Part shown: positions 41,208 through 50,119 of the stretch, one piece after another
How the letters are laid out: every line of letters starts with the position of its first letter
Position numbering within the stretch: the first letter of the stretch is position 1
DNA from: Deltaproteobacteria bacterium
Lineage (GTDB): Bacteria; Myxococcota_A; Polyangia; DRWM01; JAAZOP01
DNA length: 64,000 nucleotides
Reading direction: 5' to 3'
Assembly: GCA_016218815.1 (NCBI GenBank)
Contig: JACRCX010000106.1
Coordinates: 36,233 to 100,232 of the forward strand
Made by a program: the position numbers and the translations under genes
The notes under the pieces: generated by a model
Told to the model about the DNA's origin: nothing
The model's input: the letters and a program-made list of their open reading frames with translations, nothing else
Databases searched by the model: none

Positions 41208-41281
41208 GGGCCCATAGCTCAAGCGGTGAGAGCTCCCGGCTCATAACCGGGCGGTTCCTGGTTCAATCCCAGGTGGGCCCA
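41208..41281 (+). tRNA. tRNA with CAU anticodon (Met, or Ile2)
   Basis: A 74-base cloverleaf: acceptor GGGCCCA paired with TGGGCCC, D stem GCTC/GAGC, anticodon stem CCCGG/CCGGG around loop CTCATAA, T stem CCTGG/CCAGG with loop TTCAATC. The first pair is G-C, so it is not the initiator tRNA. The CAU anticodon reads Met, or AUA Ile if the C is changed to lysidine; base identity alone does not settle which. The 3' CCA is not fully encoded (ACC then T), so the end is completed by CCA-adding enzyme. Confidence 0.9.
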
Positions 41282-41392
41282 CCTGGTTGAAACGGGAGGG
41301 TGAGAGGGCGGTCGAGGTCGGGAACGAGGGCCGCGGCCGGATTGAGAAGTGGGGGACGTGGTGCGGCGGGGCTCGCGGCAGGAGGTTGGCCG

Positions 41393-42133
41393 GTGCAGAG
41401 GGCGATCGAGGACCTGAGCGAACTGCAGAAGATCGACCTGGAAGTTTTCCGAATCGACACGCAGCGTCGAGAGTTGCCCGACAAGCTGGCGGACCTGAAG
41501 ACCCATCTGGATCGGATCTACGGGATCATCGATCGCGAGCGCAAGCAGCTTGCCGAGGACGACAAGTACCTGGTGGAGCTGCAGCAGGAGGTCCTGCTGC
41601 AGAACGAGCTCTTGACCAAGAGCAAGGGCAAGATGGCCCAGGCGCGCAACGAGCGGGAGGTCAACGCGGCGCAACGGGAGATCGACATGATCAAGGGGGC
41701 GATCCAGGTGCGGGAGAAGGAGATCCTCCAGCTCCTGGAGACGGTCGAGACGCTGAAGAAGTCGATCGCCGCCAAGGAGGAGCAGTTCCGCGAGCTGCAG
41801 GGAGGTTTCCAGACGCGCGAGTCGGAGACCAAGAAGCAGATCGACCAGCTCGACGCCGAGCGCGAGGCGCACGTCGCGCAGCGGGCCGCGATCGAGAAGC
41901 GGGTGCCGCGCGAGACGCTGTCCTTGTACGATCGGATCCGCAAGCGCAAGCCGCAGGCGATGGTCGAGGTGATCAGCGGCAACTGCCAGGGCTGCCACCT
42001 CCAGATCCCGCCGCAGATCTACAACGAGGTCCAGCGGGGCGAGCGCGTCCTGCAGTGTCCGAACTGCACCCGCATCATCTACTGGCGCCCCGTCCAGAAG
42101 AACCAGCCCGCCGAGAACGACCGCTCGGCCTAG
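41393..42133 (+). CDS. Coiled-coil protein with C4 zinc ribbon
   Basis: A 246-residue protein. Residues about 5-185 form a long coiled coil (LQKIDLEVFRID, then RRELPDKLADLKTHL and ETVETLKKSIAAKEEQ). The C-terminus is a zinc ribbon with CQGC and CPNC (near residues 205-235), of the family found in zf-C4-ribbon proteins of many bacteria. It lies in the cytoplasm and binds nucleic acid or protein. The GTG at 41393 has AGGAGGT seven bases upstream. The gene lies just downstream of the tRNA and upstream of the RND transporter. Confidence 0.9.
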   Translation: MQRAIEDLSELQKIDLEVFRIDTQRRELPDKLADLKTHLDRIYGIIDRERKQLAEDDKYLVELQQEVLLQNELLTKSKGKMAQARNEREVNAAQREIDMIKGAIQVREKEILQLLETVETLKKSIAAKEEQFRELQGGFQTRESETKKQIDQLDAEREAHVAQRAAIEKRVPRETLSLYDRIRKRKPQAMVEVISGNCQGCHLQIPPQIYNEVQRGERVLQCPNCTRIIYWRPVQKNQPAENDRSA

Positions 42134-42169
42134 CACCGGGCACGACCCGGTCCCACGCCAGGAGTTGCC

Positions 42170-44908
42170 ATGCCGACTCCCTCCGCCCGCCGCACGACCC
42201 TCGCCGTGCTCGCCGGAGCCGCGCTGCTCGGCGCCGCCGTCTTCGGCGCCCTGCGCGTGCGGTTCGACGACGACCCGCTCTCGATGCTCCCCACGGACGA
42301 TCCCGAGGTGCGGGAGTTCCGGGCCGCGGCGGGCCCGTTCGGCATGCTCGACACGCTGCTGATCGGCGTCGAGCGCGACGACCTGTTCGCCAAGGATTCG
42401 CTGGACCGGCTGCGCAAGTTCACGCGCGACGCGGCGATGGTGCCCGGCGTGGCCGAGGTGGTGTGCTTCACCGAGATCCCGCTGATCAAGGCGGGGACCT
42501 CCACCACGGAGGTCGCCGACCTCGTGCCGCGACCGATCCCCGACGATCCCGCGCGGCTGGACGCGGTGCGCCGCGAGGTCCTCTCCAACGACCTGGTGAT
42601 GGGCAACCTCGTCGCCGCGGACGGCAACGCGGCGCTGATCCCCGTACGGCTCGATCCGGCGAAACGGGCCGAGCGGGAGACGGCCCGCGAGGTGGCCGAC
42701 CTGGCGCAGCGCCTGCTCGAGGGGGCGCGGATCTACGTCGACGGGGCGCCCGGCGCGGCGCTGGCCGTGTCCATGGCACAGACGAGCGCGGCGCCGCTCC
42801 TGGGATTGCTGCTCGCGGCCGTGCTGCTGCTCGTGCCCTTCGTGACGCCGCAACGGACGATCCCCCACCTGCTCGCGCTCGCCGCCGCGGGCGTCTCCGC
42901 CGCCGCGGCGCTCGTTCCCGCCGCGGCGCTCGGACGCCCCCTCGCCTCCTCGGCCCTCGTCGCCCGGGTCGCCGCGGCCGGCTCGACCTTCGCTTTGGCG
43001 AGCTACGTACTGCGTGCGGACGGCGCGGCGGCGGCCCGCGTGCGCGGCTCGGGAGCCGTGGCGCAGGGCGTGGCGGCCTGGATTGCGATCGCGGCGCTGG
43101 CCGCGTTGCTCGCCGGCGCGGACGACGCCGCGTTCCTGCTGTTGGCCGGCGGCCTGGCGAACCTGGCGCTCGCCGCGCTTATCCTGCCCGCGCTGGCACG
43201 ACCGCCCGCGGACGGCGCGGCGGCGGCGACTTCTCCGGTGCCCCAAGCACGGCCGGCGCTGGCGCTGGTGCTCACGCTCGCCTGCGCCGCGGCGTACCTG
43301 GGGGTTCCGCGGCTGCGGGCGGCGGTCGAGCCGGGCGAGGCGTTCCGGCCGGGCAGCGGGCCGCACGAGGCGGAGCAGTTCCTGCTGCGGCACTTCGACG
43401 GCACGGCGACGATCGTGGCGGCCGTGCACGGCGACATCGCGACTCCCGAGGCGCTGGACGCCTTGCGGGCGCTCGAGGCGGCGGCGCTGGCCGAGCCGTC
43501 CGTCCTGTCCGTGACGTCGCTCCTGGGCGCGGTCCGCACGCAGGGCAAGGCATACGGGCGGGCGTCGGAGCTGCCGCAGAACGCGGAGGGCGTGCGCAAG
43601 TTCTTCTGGCTGGCCGAGGGCCAGCCGGGGCTGGGGCAGCTCGTGCGACCGTCGCACGACGCGGCGGCCGTGCTGGTGAAGATCGACCCGCGGGCGACGG
43701 TGGCCGACGCGGTGCAGGTCCGGGACGTGCTGGCGGGCACGGTACCCGGGTCGACCCGCTACCGCGCGTTCGGCGGTACCGACGAGCCGACCAGGGCGCG
43801 GATGCTCGCGGAGCTGGTCGATCGGCTCGGCTCGCGCCTCGCGCGGCTCGGGATCGCCTCGGACAAGCGCACGCCCGCGCTCCTGCGCGACCTGCTCGAC
43901 CGCGCGTCGGCGCCGGCGGGACCCGACGAGGACGCGCTCCGCGCGCGGATCGGCGAGCACTTCGCGGACGGCACGACGTGGGTGCTGGTCAAGGACCTGG
44001 AGACCGAGGAGCCGATCCCGGTCGGCGCGACCGAGGTCGCCGCGATGGCGGCTCGGATCGCGGCCGCGGGGAAGGTCGACGAGGACTCCGTCCGTGCCGC
44101 GCTCGTGGCGGTCTTCCCGCCGGCGGCGGAGGACGAGGTCGGCCTCAAGCGCGAGACGGAGGGGCTGGCGGAGGCGCTCTCGCGCGTGTCGACCGAGGGC
44201 GAGAGCCGCACGCGGCTGCCGCCGTTCGTGCAGGCCTGGGCGCTGATGGAGACGGGCGATCCGGATCGGTCCGAGCGCGCGCAGGCGGAGCTTCTGGCGG
44301 CGTCGTCGGAGCTGCGCGACGGCGGCCTCGCCTTGCCCGGCGACGGCGTTCCGCTGACGGTGCGCGTGGGCGGCATGCCGTTGGCCGCGCCGTCGGTGCG
44401 TGCCGCGACGATACGTGGTCTCACGGTCGGCTTCCTGGCCGCGGCGGTGCTGGGGCTGGTGCTGTGGGTGCTGCTGTTCCTGGTCGGCGACGGCGGCGAG
44501 TCGGGGCTCGGCACGGCGGCCTGCGCGACGGGCTGGACCGGGATGATGCGCTGCCTGGGCCGGGCGATTCCCGTGACGATCGTGCCGCTGGTGGCCGTGT
44601 CGCTCGCCTTCGGGGGCGCCGGGCTGCTGGGCCTGCCCGGGGATCCGGGCCTCTCCGTGACGTTCGCGTCGGCCGTCGTTCTCACCGGCACGCTCGGCTC
44701 GCTCCTGCTCCTGCCATCCACGGTGGGCGGCGCGGCGCCGTGGTGGGACGCGAGGCGCACCGCGTGGATCGTCGGCCCGGTGCTGGCCGCCATCGGCTTC
44801 GCGCTGACGCTGATCCCGCTGCCCCCCGCGCGCACGCTGGGCCTGTGCCTGGCCGTGAGCTGCCTCGCCGCGCTCGCGCTGGGGTGGGCCCACGCGGGGC
44901 GGAGGTAG
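42170..44908 (+). CDS. RND/MMPL-family transporter
   Basis: A 912-residue membrane protein with about twelve helices and two large outward loops, the RND/MMPL layout. It begins with one membrane helix and FDDDPLSMLPTDDPEVREF, a typical MMPL signature after the first helix (RFDDDPLSML). Helices 2-6 cover about 205-345, a second loop runs 365-755, and helices 8-12 the rest. It could move lipids, pigments or other hydrophobic compounds. No lipid-carrier partner is next to it. ATG with AGGAG upstream. Confidence 0.9.
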   Translation: MPTPSARRTTLAVLAGAALLGAAVFGALRVRFDDDPLSMLPTDDPEVREFRAAAGPFGMLDTLLIGVERDDLFAKDSLDRLRKFTRDAAMVPGVAEVVCFTEIPLIKAGTSTTEVADLVPRPIPDDPARLDAVRREVLSNDLVMGNLVAADGNAALIPVRLDPAKRAERETAREVADLAQRLLEGARIYVDGAPGAALAVSMAQTSAAPLLGLLLAAVLLLVPFVTPQRTIPHLLALAAAGVSAAAALVPAAALGRPLASSALVARVAAAGSTFALASYVLRADGAAAARVRGSGAVAQGVAAWIAIAALAALLAGADDAAFLLLAGGLANLALAALILPALARPPADGAAAATSPVPQARPALALVLTLACAAAYLGVPRLRAAVEPGEAFRPGSGPHEAEQFLLRHFDGTATIVAAVHGDIATPEALDALRALEAAALAEPSVLSVTSLLGAVRTQGKAYGRASELPQNAEGVRKFFWLAEGQPGLGQLVRPSHDAAAVLVKIDPRATVADAVQVRDVLAGTVPGSTRYRAFGGTDEPTRARMLAELVDRLGSRLARLGIASDKRTPALLRDLLDRASAPAGPDEDALRARIGEHFADGTTWVLVKDLETEEPIPVGATEVAAMAARIAAAGKVDEDSVRAALVAVFPPAAEDEVGLKRETEGLAEALSRVSTEGESRTRLPPFVQAWALMETGDPDRSERAQAELLAASSELRDGGLALPGDGVPLTVRVGGMPLAAPSVRAATIRGLTVGFLAAAVLGLVLWVLLFLVGDGGESGLGTAACATGWTGMMRCLGRAIPVTIVPLVAVSLAFGGAGLLGLPGDPGLSVTFASAVVLTGTLGSLLLLPSTVGGAAPWWDARRTAWIVGPVLAAIGFALTLIPLPPARTLGLCLAVSCLAALALGWAHAGRR

Positions 44909-44912
44909 GGGC

Positions 44913-44947
44913 GTCTCACGTCCTTCGTCTTACGTCTTACGTCGAGG
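44913..44947. repeat. GTY heptamer array 5
   Basis: Units GTCTCAC, GTCCTTC, GTCTTAC, GTCTTAC, then GTCGAGG, starting five bases after the transporter stop. Confidence 0.8.
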
Positions 44948-45107
44948 CGTCGCCGGTCCCCTCTTGACGGGGCGCGGATCGTGGACCACGCTCATGCAGG
45001 GACGGCGGCGCGATGGCGGTAGAGGGCGGATGCGGGTCCGGAAGCCGTCTCTTCCTGCGTGCTCGGCTCCGGACGACGGAAGCCGGAGCGCGCGAGGAGG
45101 CAAGAAC

Positions 45108-45461
45108 ATGAGGAGCAGCGGTGGAGGTCTCCGTTGGGTGCTCGTCCTCGCGGTCGCCGGCGGCGCCGGATGCGACGAGGCGAGCTGGTACCAGTCCTGC
45201 TGGCACACCGACGAGTGCTCGGAGGTCTCCGCGGCGGCCGTGTGCGCGCTGACGGCCGCGGACAACCAGACGCACTGCACGCTGCCCTGCCGGTATGCCT
45301 CGACGCCGGAGCCGCCGCAGGTCGGGGATTGCGCCGGCACCCGCTGCGAGGCGGTCTCGGGCGACGGGGCGGCCGACGGCACGGTGCTCTCCGGATGCTG
45401 CTACGTGGATCGCATCGTCGGCGGGGAGGGTCGCGGCTACTGCGTCGGCTCCGCGCCCTGA
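45108..45461 (+). CDS. Small Cys-rich lipoprotein
   Basis: A 117-residue lipoprotein (lipobox GGAGC, Cys 22). The mature part has about ten Cys in the first and last thirds, for example CWHTDEC, CALTAADNQTHC, CTLPCR and CAGTRCEAV, then CCYVD. It is probably folded by disulfides outside the cytoplasm. There is no family I can name. The ATG at 45108 has GAGGAGG upstream; the longer frame from 44964 is not used. Confidence 0.75.
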   Translation: MRSSGGGLRWVLVLAVAGGAGCDEASWYQSCWHTDECSEVSAAAVCALTAADNQTHCTLPCRYASTPEPPQVGDCAGTRCEAVSGDGAADGTVLSGCCYVDRIVGGEGRGYCVGSAP

Positions 45462-45829
45462 CGCGGACCGCCGCCCGTCGTCCGGGGCGGGCGCGAGGTG
45501 GCCCGTGCCGGCTGCCTTCGTCAAGCTGAGGGGTCGAAGGGCCGATGCCGTCGAAGAGCGGACGCCCGACCGGACGCTCTTGCGTCGTGCTCCCCCTCGT
45601 GCTCCATTGCCGCGATGCAGGCTTCTCCGGCGCCGCTGCAGTCGGTGGCGGCCGTGCTCGCGGGCGCGTTCGACGGTCCGACGGAGCTTCGGCCGGAGGA
45701 GCGCGTCGAGGGCGCCGGCGACGTCGCAGGCCTCGCGCTGCCGTGTCCGGTCCGCGACGTGCCTTGACGCACCCCGCTCCCTCGCGCCAGGCTGTCGCGT
45801 TTCGGGACCTTCCGGAAAGGCGGGGCGAG
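45462..45829. other. Gap without a confident gene
   Basis: This 368-base stretch holds no gene I can support. It contains an imperfect inverted repeat near 45516-45543 (CTTCGTCAAGCTGAGGGGTC then GAAGG) of the kind seen as dispersed elements in other genomes, and a short open frame at 45615-45767 (50 codons, beginning MQASPAPLQSVAAVL) whose third positions are GC-rich as in true genes. That frame has no ribosome site or known family and may be a gene remnant. Confidence 0.5.
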
Positions 45830-46705
45830 ATGGACAAGTCCAAGGTCGTTCTGGTCACGGGGGCGACGTCGGGAATCGGTCGCGCGACCGCGCTGCACCT
45901 GGCGCGGCTGGGCTACCGGGTGCTGGCCACGGGCCGCAAGGCGGCCGCTCTGGACGAGTTGAAACGCGAGGCGGGCTCGCTGCCGCTGGACACGCTCGTC
46001 CTGGACGTCGACGACGCGGCGTCGATCGCCGCCGCAGGGGCCGAGGTCGACCGGCGCACGGAGGGCCGCGGCCTGGACGCGCTGATCAACAACGCGGGGT
46101 TCGGGCGGATGGGGCCGATGGAGCTGGTCGCCGAGGAGGACCTGCGCGCCCAGCTCGAGACGAACGTCGTGGGGCTCGTCCGGGTGACGCAGCAGTTCGT
46201 CCCCGCCATGCGCCGCCGGGGCGAGGGCTGCGTGGTCAACGTGAGCAGCGTCTTGGGCCGGATGACCCTGCCGTTGCAGGGCGTGTACTGCGCGACGAAG
46301 CACGCCGTCGAGGCGCTGACCGACGCGATGCGCATGGAACTGGGCCCCTTCGGCGTGCGCGTGGTCATCGTCGAGCCCGGCTCGATCCGCACGCAGTTCG
46401 CCACGACGATCAAGGCCACGGTCGACCGCTACCGCGCCATGGAGTCGCCGTACGGCCCGGCGTTCGACCGCTATCAGCGGCAGCTCGACCAGGTCGACAA
46501 GACGGCTCCGGGGCCCGAGGTCGTGGCGCGGACGGTCGCGAAGATCCTGCGCAAGCGGCACCCGCGCGCGCGCTACCTCTCCCCGGGGCGCTACCGCGCG
46601 GCGATCTGGGCCCTGCGGCTCATCCCCACGCGCTGGTTCGACGGCGCGCTCAAGGGCGCCATGGGCCTGAGCCGCAAGTCGCTCGCCGGCCCGGGGCGGC
46701 GCTAG
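45830..46705 (+). CDS. Short-chain dehydrogenase/reductase (SDR)
   Basis: A 291-residue classical SDR. The cofactor motif TGATSGIG (10-17), NNAG (87-90), the catalytic Ser (139/140), Tyr 153 and Lys 157 (YCATK) are all present, and the VEPGSIRT block follows. It should reduce or oxidise a carbonyl/hydroxyl group with NAD(P)(H). The C-terminal 60 residues are basic and may lie against the membrane. The start has GGAAAGG upstream. The 3' end overlaps the convergent lipoprotein gene by four bases. Confidence 0.93.
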   Translation: MDKSKVVLVTGATSGIGRATALHLARLGYRVLATGRKAAALDELKREAGSLPLDTLVLDVDDAASIAAAGAEVDRRTEGRGLDALINNAGFGRMGPMELVAEEDLRAQLETNVVGLVRVTQQFVPAMRRRGEGCVVNVSSVLGRMTLPLQGVYCATKHAVEALTDAMRMELGPFGVRVVIVEPGSIRTQFATTIKATVDRYRAMESPYGPAFDRYQRQLDQVDKTAPGPEVVARTVAKILRKRHPRARYLSPGRYRAAIWALRLIPTRWFDGALKGAMGLSRKSLAGPGRR

Positions 46706-47268
46706 TCCCCGAGCCGGAGCTGCGCGAGGACGCCCTCGCAGGCCCGCTCGGCCTCGGGATCGCCTTCCCTCGCGGTCTGGCACTGGGCGAGGAACTGGTG
46801 GTCGCCCTGGAGCCGGATGGCGGCGATGCCGGCCGCCTTCACGGTCGCCATGCGCCAGCGGCAGGCAGTGTCGCCATCGGGCGTCAGGGTCTTGACGTCG
46901 CTCGTCTCGGCCCGGAGCTCGCGCCCCGTCTGCGCGGCGAGAAGGTCGCAGGTCGTGAACCTCCAGCCGGGAGGATTCGGCGCCCACATGAAGACCATGT
47001 TCGCCCCGAAGCGCTCGTTGGTCCTGACGTCCTGGACGAGCACGGCCCCGCCGGCCGGCGGCTGGAGCATTCCCGGGAGGTCCGGAAGCTCGGTCACGTC
47101 GCGCCAGCCGGCCGGGATTGCGATCCGGTGCGGACCGATCGTCAGCTCGTCCGCCTTCCGCTGGCCCAGGTGCGCCCCCGGCCGATCGTCCGGGGAGCCC
47201 GACTTCCTGCACTGCGGGAGCGCGCACACCGCCACCAGGGCCGTCAGGATCACCGCGTTCTTCCTCAT
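46702..47268 (-). CDS. Lipoprotein, DUF-like, unknown function
   Basis: A 188-residue lipoprotein (MRKNAVILTALVAVCALPQC). After a short linker it has a domain with GPHRIAIPAGWRDVTELP and GANMVFMWAPNP, a pattern seen in proteins of the type that hold a fatty acid or peptide in a beta barrel; this is a guess. It ends with a Cys-rich short helical region (CQTAREGDPEAERAC). The stop overlaps that of the convergent SDR gene. A double palindrome (47376-47413) lies 108 bases upstream. Confidence 0.7.
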   Translation of the reverse strand: MRKNAVILTALVAVCALPQCRKSGSPDDRPGAHLGQRKADELTIGPHRIAIPAGWRDVTELPDLPGMLQPPAGGAVLVQDVRTNERFGANMVFMWAPNPPGWRFTTCDLLAAQTGRELRAETSDVKTLTPDGDTACRWRMATVKAAGIAAIRLQGDHQFLAQCQTAREGDPEAERACEGVLAQLRLGD

Positions 47269-47375
47269 GCCCGCAACGTGCCACCACCCGCACCTCGAGC
47301 GCAACGAACGCCGCCTGCAGCGTCCGCCCGCGCCGGCCGAGCCTCCGCCGGAGGCTCGGGCGCAGGCCGGCCGGC

Positions 47376-47413
47376 GAGTCTACTAGTAGACAAAAAAGTC
47401 TACTAGTAGACTC
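47376..47413. promoter_or_regulatory. Double palindromic operator, or hairpin
   Basis: A perfect inverted repeat: GAGTCTACTAGTAGAC (47376-47391), AAAAAA, GTCTACTAGTAGACTC (47398-47413). Each arm holds the same 14-bp palindrome GTCTACTAGTAGAC, and the two palindrome centres are 20 bp apart (two helical turns). It lies in the divergent gap between the lipoprotein gene (47268) and the cyclo-ligase gene (47534) and is AT-rich for this genome. A double operator for a dimeric repressor is the most likely reading; a hairpin is possible. Confidence 0.65.
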
Positions 47414-47533
47414 GGGCGATCCGGTACCCGGGCGTGGTCCACGGCCGGAACCGCAGCTTCGGGTCCGGGCGGCTTCGGTGCCCCCGCCGGGGCCGATTGA
47501 CGGCGGGGTTTCTCCGGACGATGCTCCACCGCC

Positions 47534-48151
47534 ATGCGCGACCCGATTCCGCGCGGTTCGCCGGAGATTCGTGATGCGAAGCGAGCGCTCCGGCGGCGGA
47601 TGATCCGCGCGCGCGACGCAGCCGACGCCGCGTCGCGGGACGCCTGGTCGGAGGCCATCGCGTGTCGGCTCATGGCCCGGCCCGAGATGAATCGGTCGCG
47701 GACCGTGCATCTGTTCGCGGGCTTCGGCTCGGAGGTGGTCACGCTGCGGATCGTGCGGAGACTGCTGGAAACGGGCAGGCGGCCGGTGCTGCCGGTCGTG
47801 CGGCCGGCGTCGTGGACGATGGAGCACGCGGTCGTTTCGAGCCTCGACGACCTGGCGCCGGGGTTCAAGGGCATCCTGGAGCCGGCGGCTTCCTGCCCGC
47901 GGGTCGCGCCCGCCGAGGTCGACCTCGTGCTCGTGCCCGGCGTCGCCTTCGATCGGCGCTGCCGGCGGCTGGGCTACGGCGGCGGCTTCTACGATCGCTT
48001 CCTGGCCGAGTGCCCGGCGCCGCGTGTCGCGTTGGCCTTCGCGCTGCAGATCGTCGAGGAGGTGCCCTGCGACGATTGCGATCTGCCGGTCGATCTGGTG
48101 CTCACGGAGGCGGACGTGATTCCGGACCCCGGCGGCCCGCCTACGGCGTGA
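47534..48151 (+). CDS. 5-formyltetrahydrofolate cyclo-ligase
   Basis: A 205-residue enzyme (EC 6.3.3.2) that turns 5-formyl-THF into 5,10-methenyl-THF using ATP. The family block LGYGGGFYDRFL near residues 145-156 and the earlier KRALRRRMIRARD start, plus VDLVLVPGVAFD, fit. It is cytoplasmic. The product feeds one-carbon metabolism, as does glycine cleavage, although gcvH lies 32 kb away. No ribosome site is evident. The 3' end overlaps the convergent P-domain lipoprotein gene by 11 bases. Confidence 0.9.
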   Translation: MRDPIPRGSPEIRDAKRALRRRMIRARDAADAASRDAWSEAIACRLMARPEMNRSRTVHLFAGFGSEVVTLRIVRRLLETGRRPVLPVVRPASWTMEHAVVSSLDDLAPGFKGILEPAASCPRVAPAEVDLVLVPGVAFDRRCRRLGYGGGFYDRFLAECPAPRVALAFALQIVEEVPCDDCDLPVDLVLTEADVIPDPGGPPTA

Positions 48152-49844
48152 GCTTGACGGCCCAGCGGTTCAGGGTGCCGACGTCGCGCGCGGCGGAGTC
48201 GACGACCTTGAGCGTCCACTCGCCGGCGGCGGGGCGGCCGGCGAAGGCGGCGAGCGGGAAGCTCTGGACGATGTTGTCGTCCGAGTCGCCCGTGTTGTCC
48301 CACAGCACGGCCTCGACGCCGTCGTGGACCACGGTCACGCGCAGGTCGCCGACCCAGGTGTGCACGAGGTCGACGTCGACGGTGACGGCGGTCGGGGTGA
48401 GGGCGTCGGGCACGACGATCGTGGAGGTGACGCCCGCGGGGACGTTGTCGGGAATGACGACCGGGGAGGCGTTCTCGTAGGTTCGCGTCTCGCCGGTCGG
48501 GGGCGGCGGTTCGGTCGTGCACAGCGAGCCCTCGGGGGAGAAGCAGTTCTCGCGCACGCCGCTGGCGCCGAAGGTCGAGTCGCCGACGTTGCGGCGGACG
48601 ACGGTCAAGAGGTCCTTCCACGACGCCTTGTAGCCGTTCTCCAGGGCCCAGACGATCTTGGCCAGGAAGGGCGCGGCGTAGAGGTTCGCGTCGGCCGAAA
48701 CCTCGACGACGCTGGACATGATGTCGACGTTCTCCCAGCCGCCCTTGCCGGCGAGGATCGGGCGGACGTAGTACTCGTAGCCCAGGCAGCCGCCGTAGAG
48801 GTAGATCTGGTAGAACGCGGGGTAGGTCGGGCGGGACCAGAAGTCGCTGGCGCCGAGCATGCTGTGGCCGTCGTAGGCGACGATCTCGTGCTCGGACAGG
48901 GCCTTCTGGAAGTTGGCGAAGTGGGCCATGTCGCCCAGGCCGGAGAACTCGTAGGGCGAGTAGAGATCGGCCACGACGTCGATGCCGGCGACGCGCTTGA
49001 TGAAGCGGCGACCGACGGCGGGGCGGGGGGAGACCTCGGCGTAGCCGCCGGAGGTCAGGTTGCGGACCATGCGGTTCATGTTGCGCACGCCGGGGTCGTT
49101 GTCGGTCAGCTCGTCGTCGATCCCGCCGAACAGGACGACGAAGGTGATCTGGCCGTCGGCGACGAGGCGGTCGAACTCGGGGTAGGTTGTGCGGCTGGCG
49201 TCGAACATGCGCGAGACGGTGACGCGCAGGTCCTGCATGGCGATGTCGCAGCCGGCATGCTCCGGGTCCCACATGTACCAGTAGATCGACGAGGAGAGGC
49301 CCATGTGGTCGTCCGGCTCCGCGCAGCGGTCGCCGGCCTCGGTCATGACGTCGTAGGGCTTGAGCGGGACCTTGGCGGTGAAGGCGGAGCCGACGGCGAC
49401 GCCGCGCGAGGCGGAGTGCAGCAGGACGGCGTTGACGCCGCGGATGCGGAAGTGGCGCATGCCGGTCGTGCCGTGCTCGCGCGCCTGGGCGGCGGTCAGC
49501 CACGTGCCGTCGAGCTGCCATTCGACCCGGCGGTCGGACGTCGCGTCCTCGGCCAGGCTCTCCACGTAGAACTCGCCGCGCTTGCGCAGGTAGGTCACCG
49601 CGAACTGCCCGACCTCGGCCGGTGCGTCCCAGATCCGCCAGCTCGAGGCCTCGACGTCGCCTTCCAGGTCGACCTCGACCTCGAGGCCGTCGGGGTTGAC
49701 GTACCCCGTGTCCTCCTTGCCGTCGTTGCTCATGTCCTGGAGGAACGGGTTGTCCTCGTCGCCGGCGTCGTCGGTCGCGAGGCAGCCGGGCAGGACGGCG
49801 ACCAGAGCCAGCGAGCCGAGCAGCGTGGTCTTCGAGATCCTCAT
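48141..49844 (-). CDS. Lipoprotein with C-terminal P/Homo B domain
   Basis: A 567-residue lipoprotein (lipobox VLPGC). The main part (about 40-440) has no family I can place with confidence; it has the feel of a cysteine-protease or adhesin domain (HMGLSSSIYWYMWDPEHAGC, then NMNRMVRNLTSGGYAE and SGLGDMAHF). The last 105 residues match a P (proprotein-convertase, Homo B) domain: VDVDLVHTWVGDLRV and AGEWTLKVVDSAARDVG. P domains go with secreted subtilisin-like or other proteases and with surface proteins. No Ser protease triad is visible. ATG with GGAGGAA upstream. Confidence 0.8.
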   Translation of the reverse strand: MRISKTTLLGSLALVAVLPGCLATDDAGDEDNPFLQDMSNDGKEDTGYVNPDGLEVEVDLEGDVEASSWRIWDAPAEVGQFAVTYLRKRGEFYVESLAEDATSDRRVEWQLDGTWLTAAQAREHGTTGMRHFRIRGVNAVLLHSASRGVAVGSAFTAKVPLKPYDVMTEAGDRCAEPDDHMGLSSSIYWYMWDPEHAGCDIAMQDLRVTVSRMFDASRTTYPEFDRLVADGQITFVVLFGGIDDELTDNDPGVRNMNRMVRNLTSGGYAEVSPRPAVGRRFIKRVAGIDVVADLYSPYEFSGLGDMAHFANFQKALSEHEIVAYDGHSMLGASDFWSRPTYPAFYQIYLYGGCLGYEYYVRPILAGKGGWENVDIMSSVVEVSADANLYAAPFLAKIVWALENGYKASWKDLLTVVRRNVGDSTFGASGVRENCFSPEGSLCTTEPPPPTGETRTYENASPVVIPDNVPAGVTSTIVVPDALTPTAVTVDVDLVHTWVGDLRVTVVHDGVEAVLWDNTGDSDDNIVQSFPLAAFAGRPAAGEWTLKVVDSAARDVGTLNRWAVKLTP

Positions 49845-50033
49845 CGTGTTCCTCCTGCGGTTCCCCGATCCGCGCGCGCGTGCCGTGCATGGTCCGTGCC
49901 GCACGAGACCCGCGTTCGGCGCCGGGGATTACCACGTTTTCTGCCGGTCGAGCCGGTTGAAGTGGGGGGTCGGAGCATCAGCAGTGGGGTGCGAAGCCTC
50001 CAGGAAGTCGTCGGCTGGTGGTTCGTGGTCCGG

Positions 50034-50061
50034 ACCAACAACCAAGAACCAAGAACCAACT
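50034..50061. repeat. GTY heptamer array 6 (minus-strand orientation)
   Basis: ACCAACA, ACCAAGA, ACCAAGA, ACCAACT on the plus strand, which reads GTTCTTG, GTTCTTG, GTTGTTG, GTCCGG on the minus strand. It ends two bases before the -35 box of the next gene. Confidence 0.8.
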
Positions 50062-50063
50062 AC

Positions 50064-50091
50064 TTGACGCGGAGCGTCTCCCTCGTACACT
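50064..50091 (+). promoter_or_regulatory. Promoter for beta-propeller lipoprotein
   Basis: TTGACG (50064-50069), 16-base spacer, TACACT (50086-50091), 28 bases before the ATG at 50120. Confidence 0.6.
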
Positions 50092-50119
50092 CCCGAGGGG
50101 TCGGAGAGGGAGGATCGAG

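Noticed and set aside
41208..41281. Initiator tRNA-fMet
   Set aside because: The first acceptor pair is G-C, whereas bacterial initiators have a C-A mismatch there.
41219..44893. A 1224-codon minus-strand frame opposite the RND transporter
   Set aside because: Low-complexity Arg/His/Gln-rich translation; the plus-strand transporter has clear helices and family features.
45498..45767. An 89-codon open frame in the gap before the SDR gene
   Set aside because: The first 40 codons have poor codon bias and no ribosome site; only the last 50 codons look coding-like, so it was noted within the gap entry and not called.
47376..47413. Inverted repeat as ends of an insertion sequence
   Set aside because: The arms are only six bases apart with no transposase or target duplication around them.
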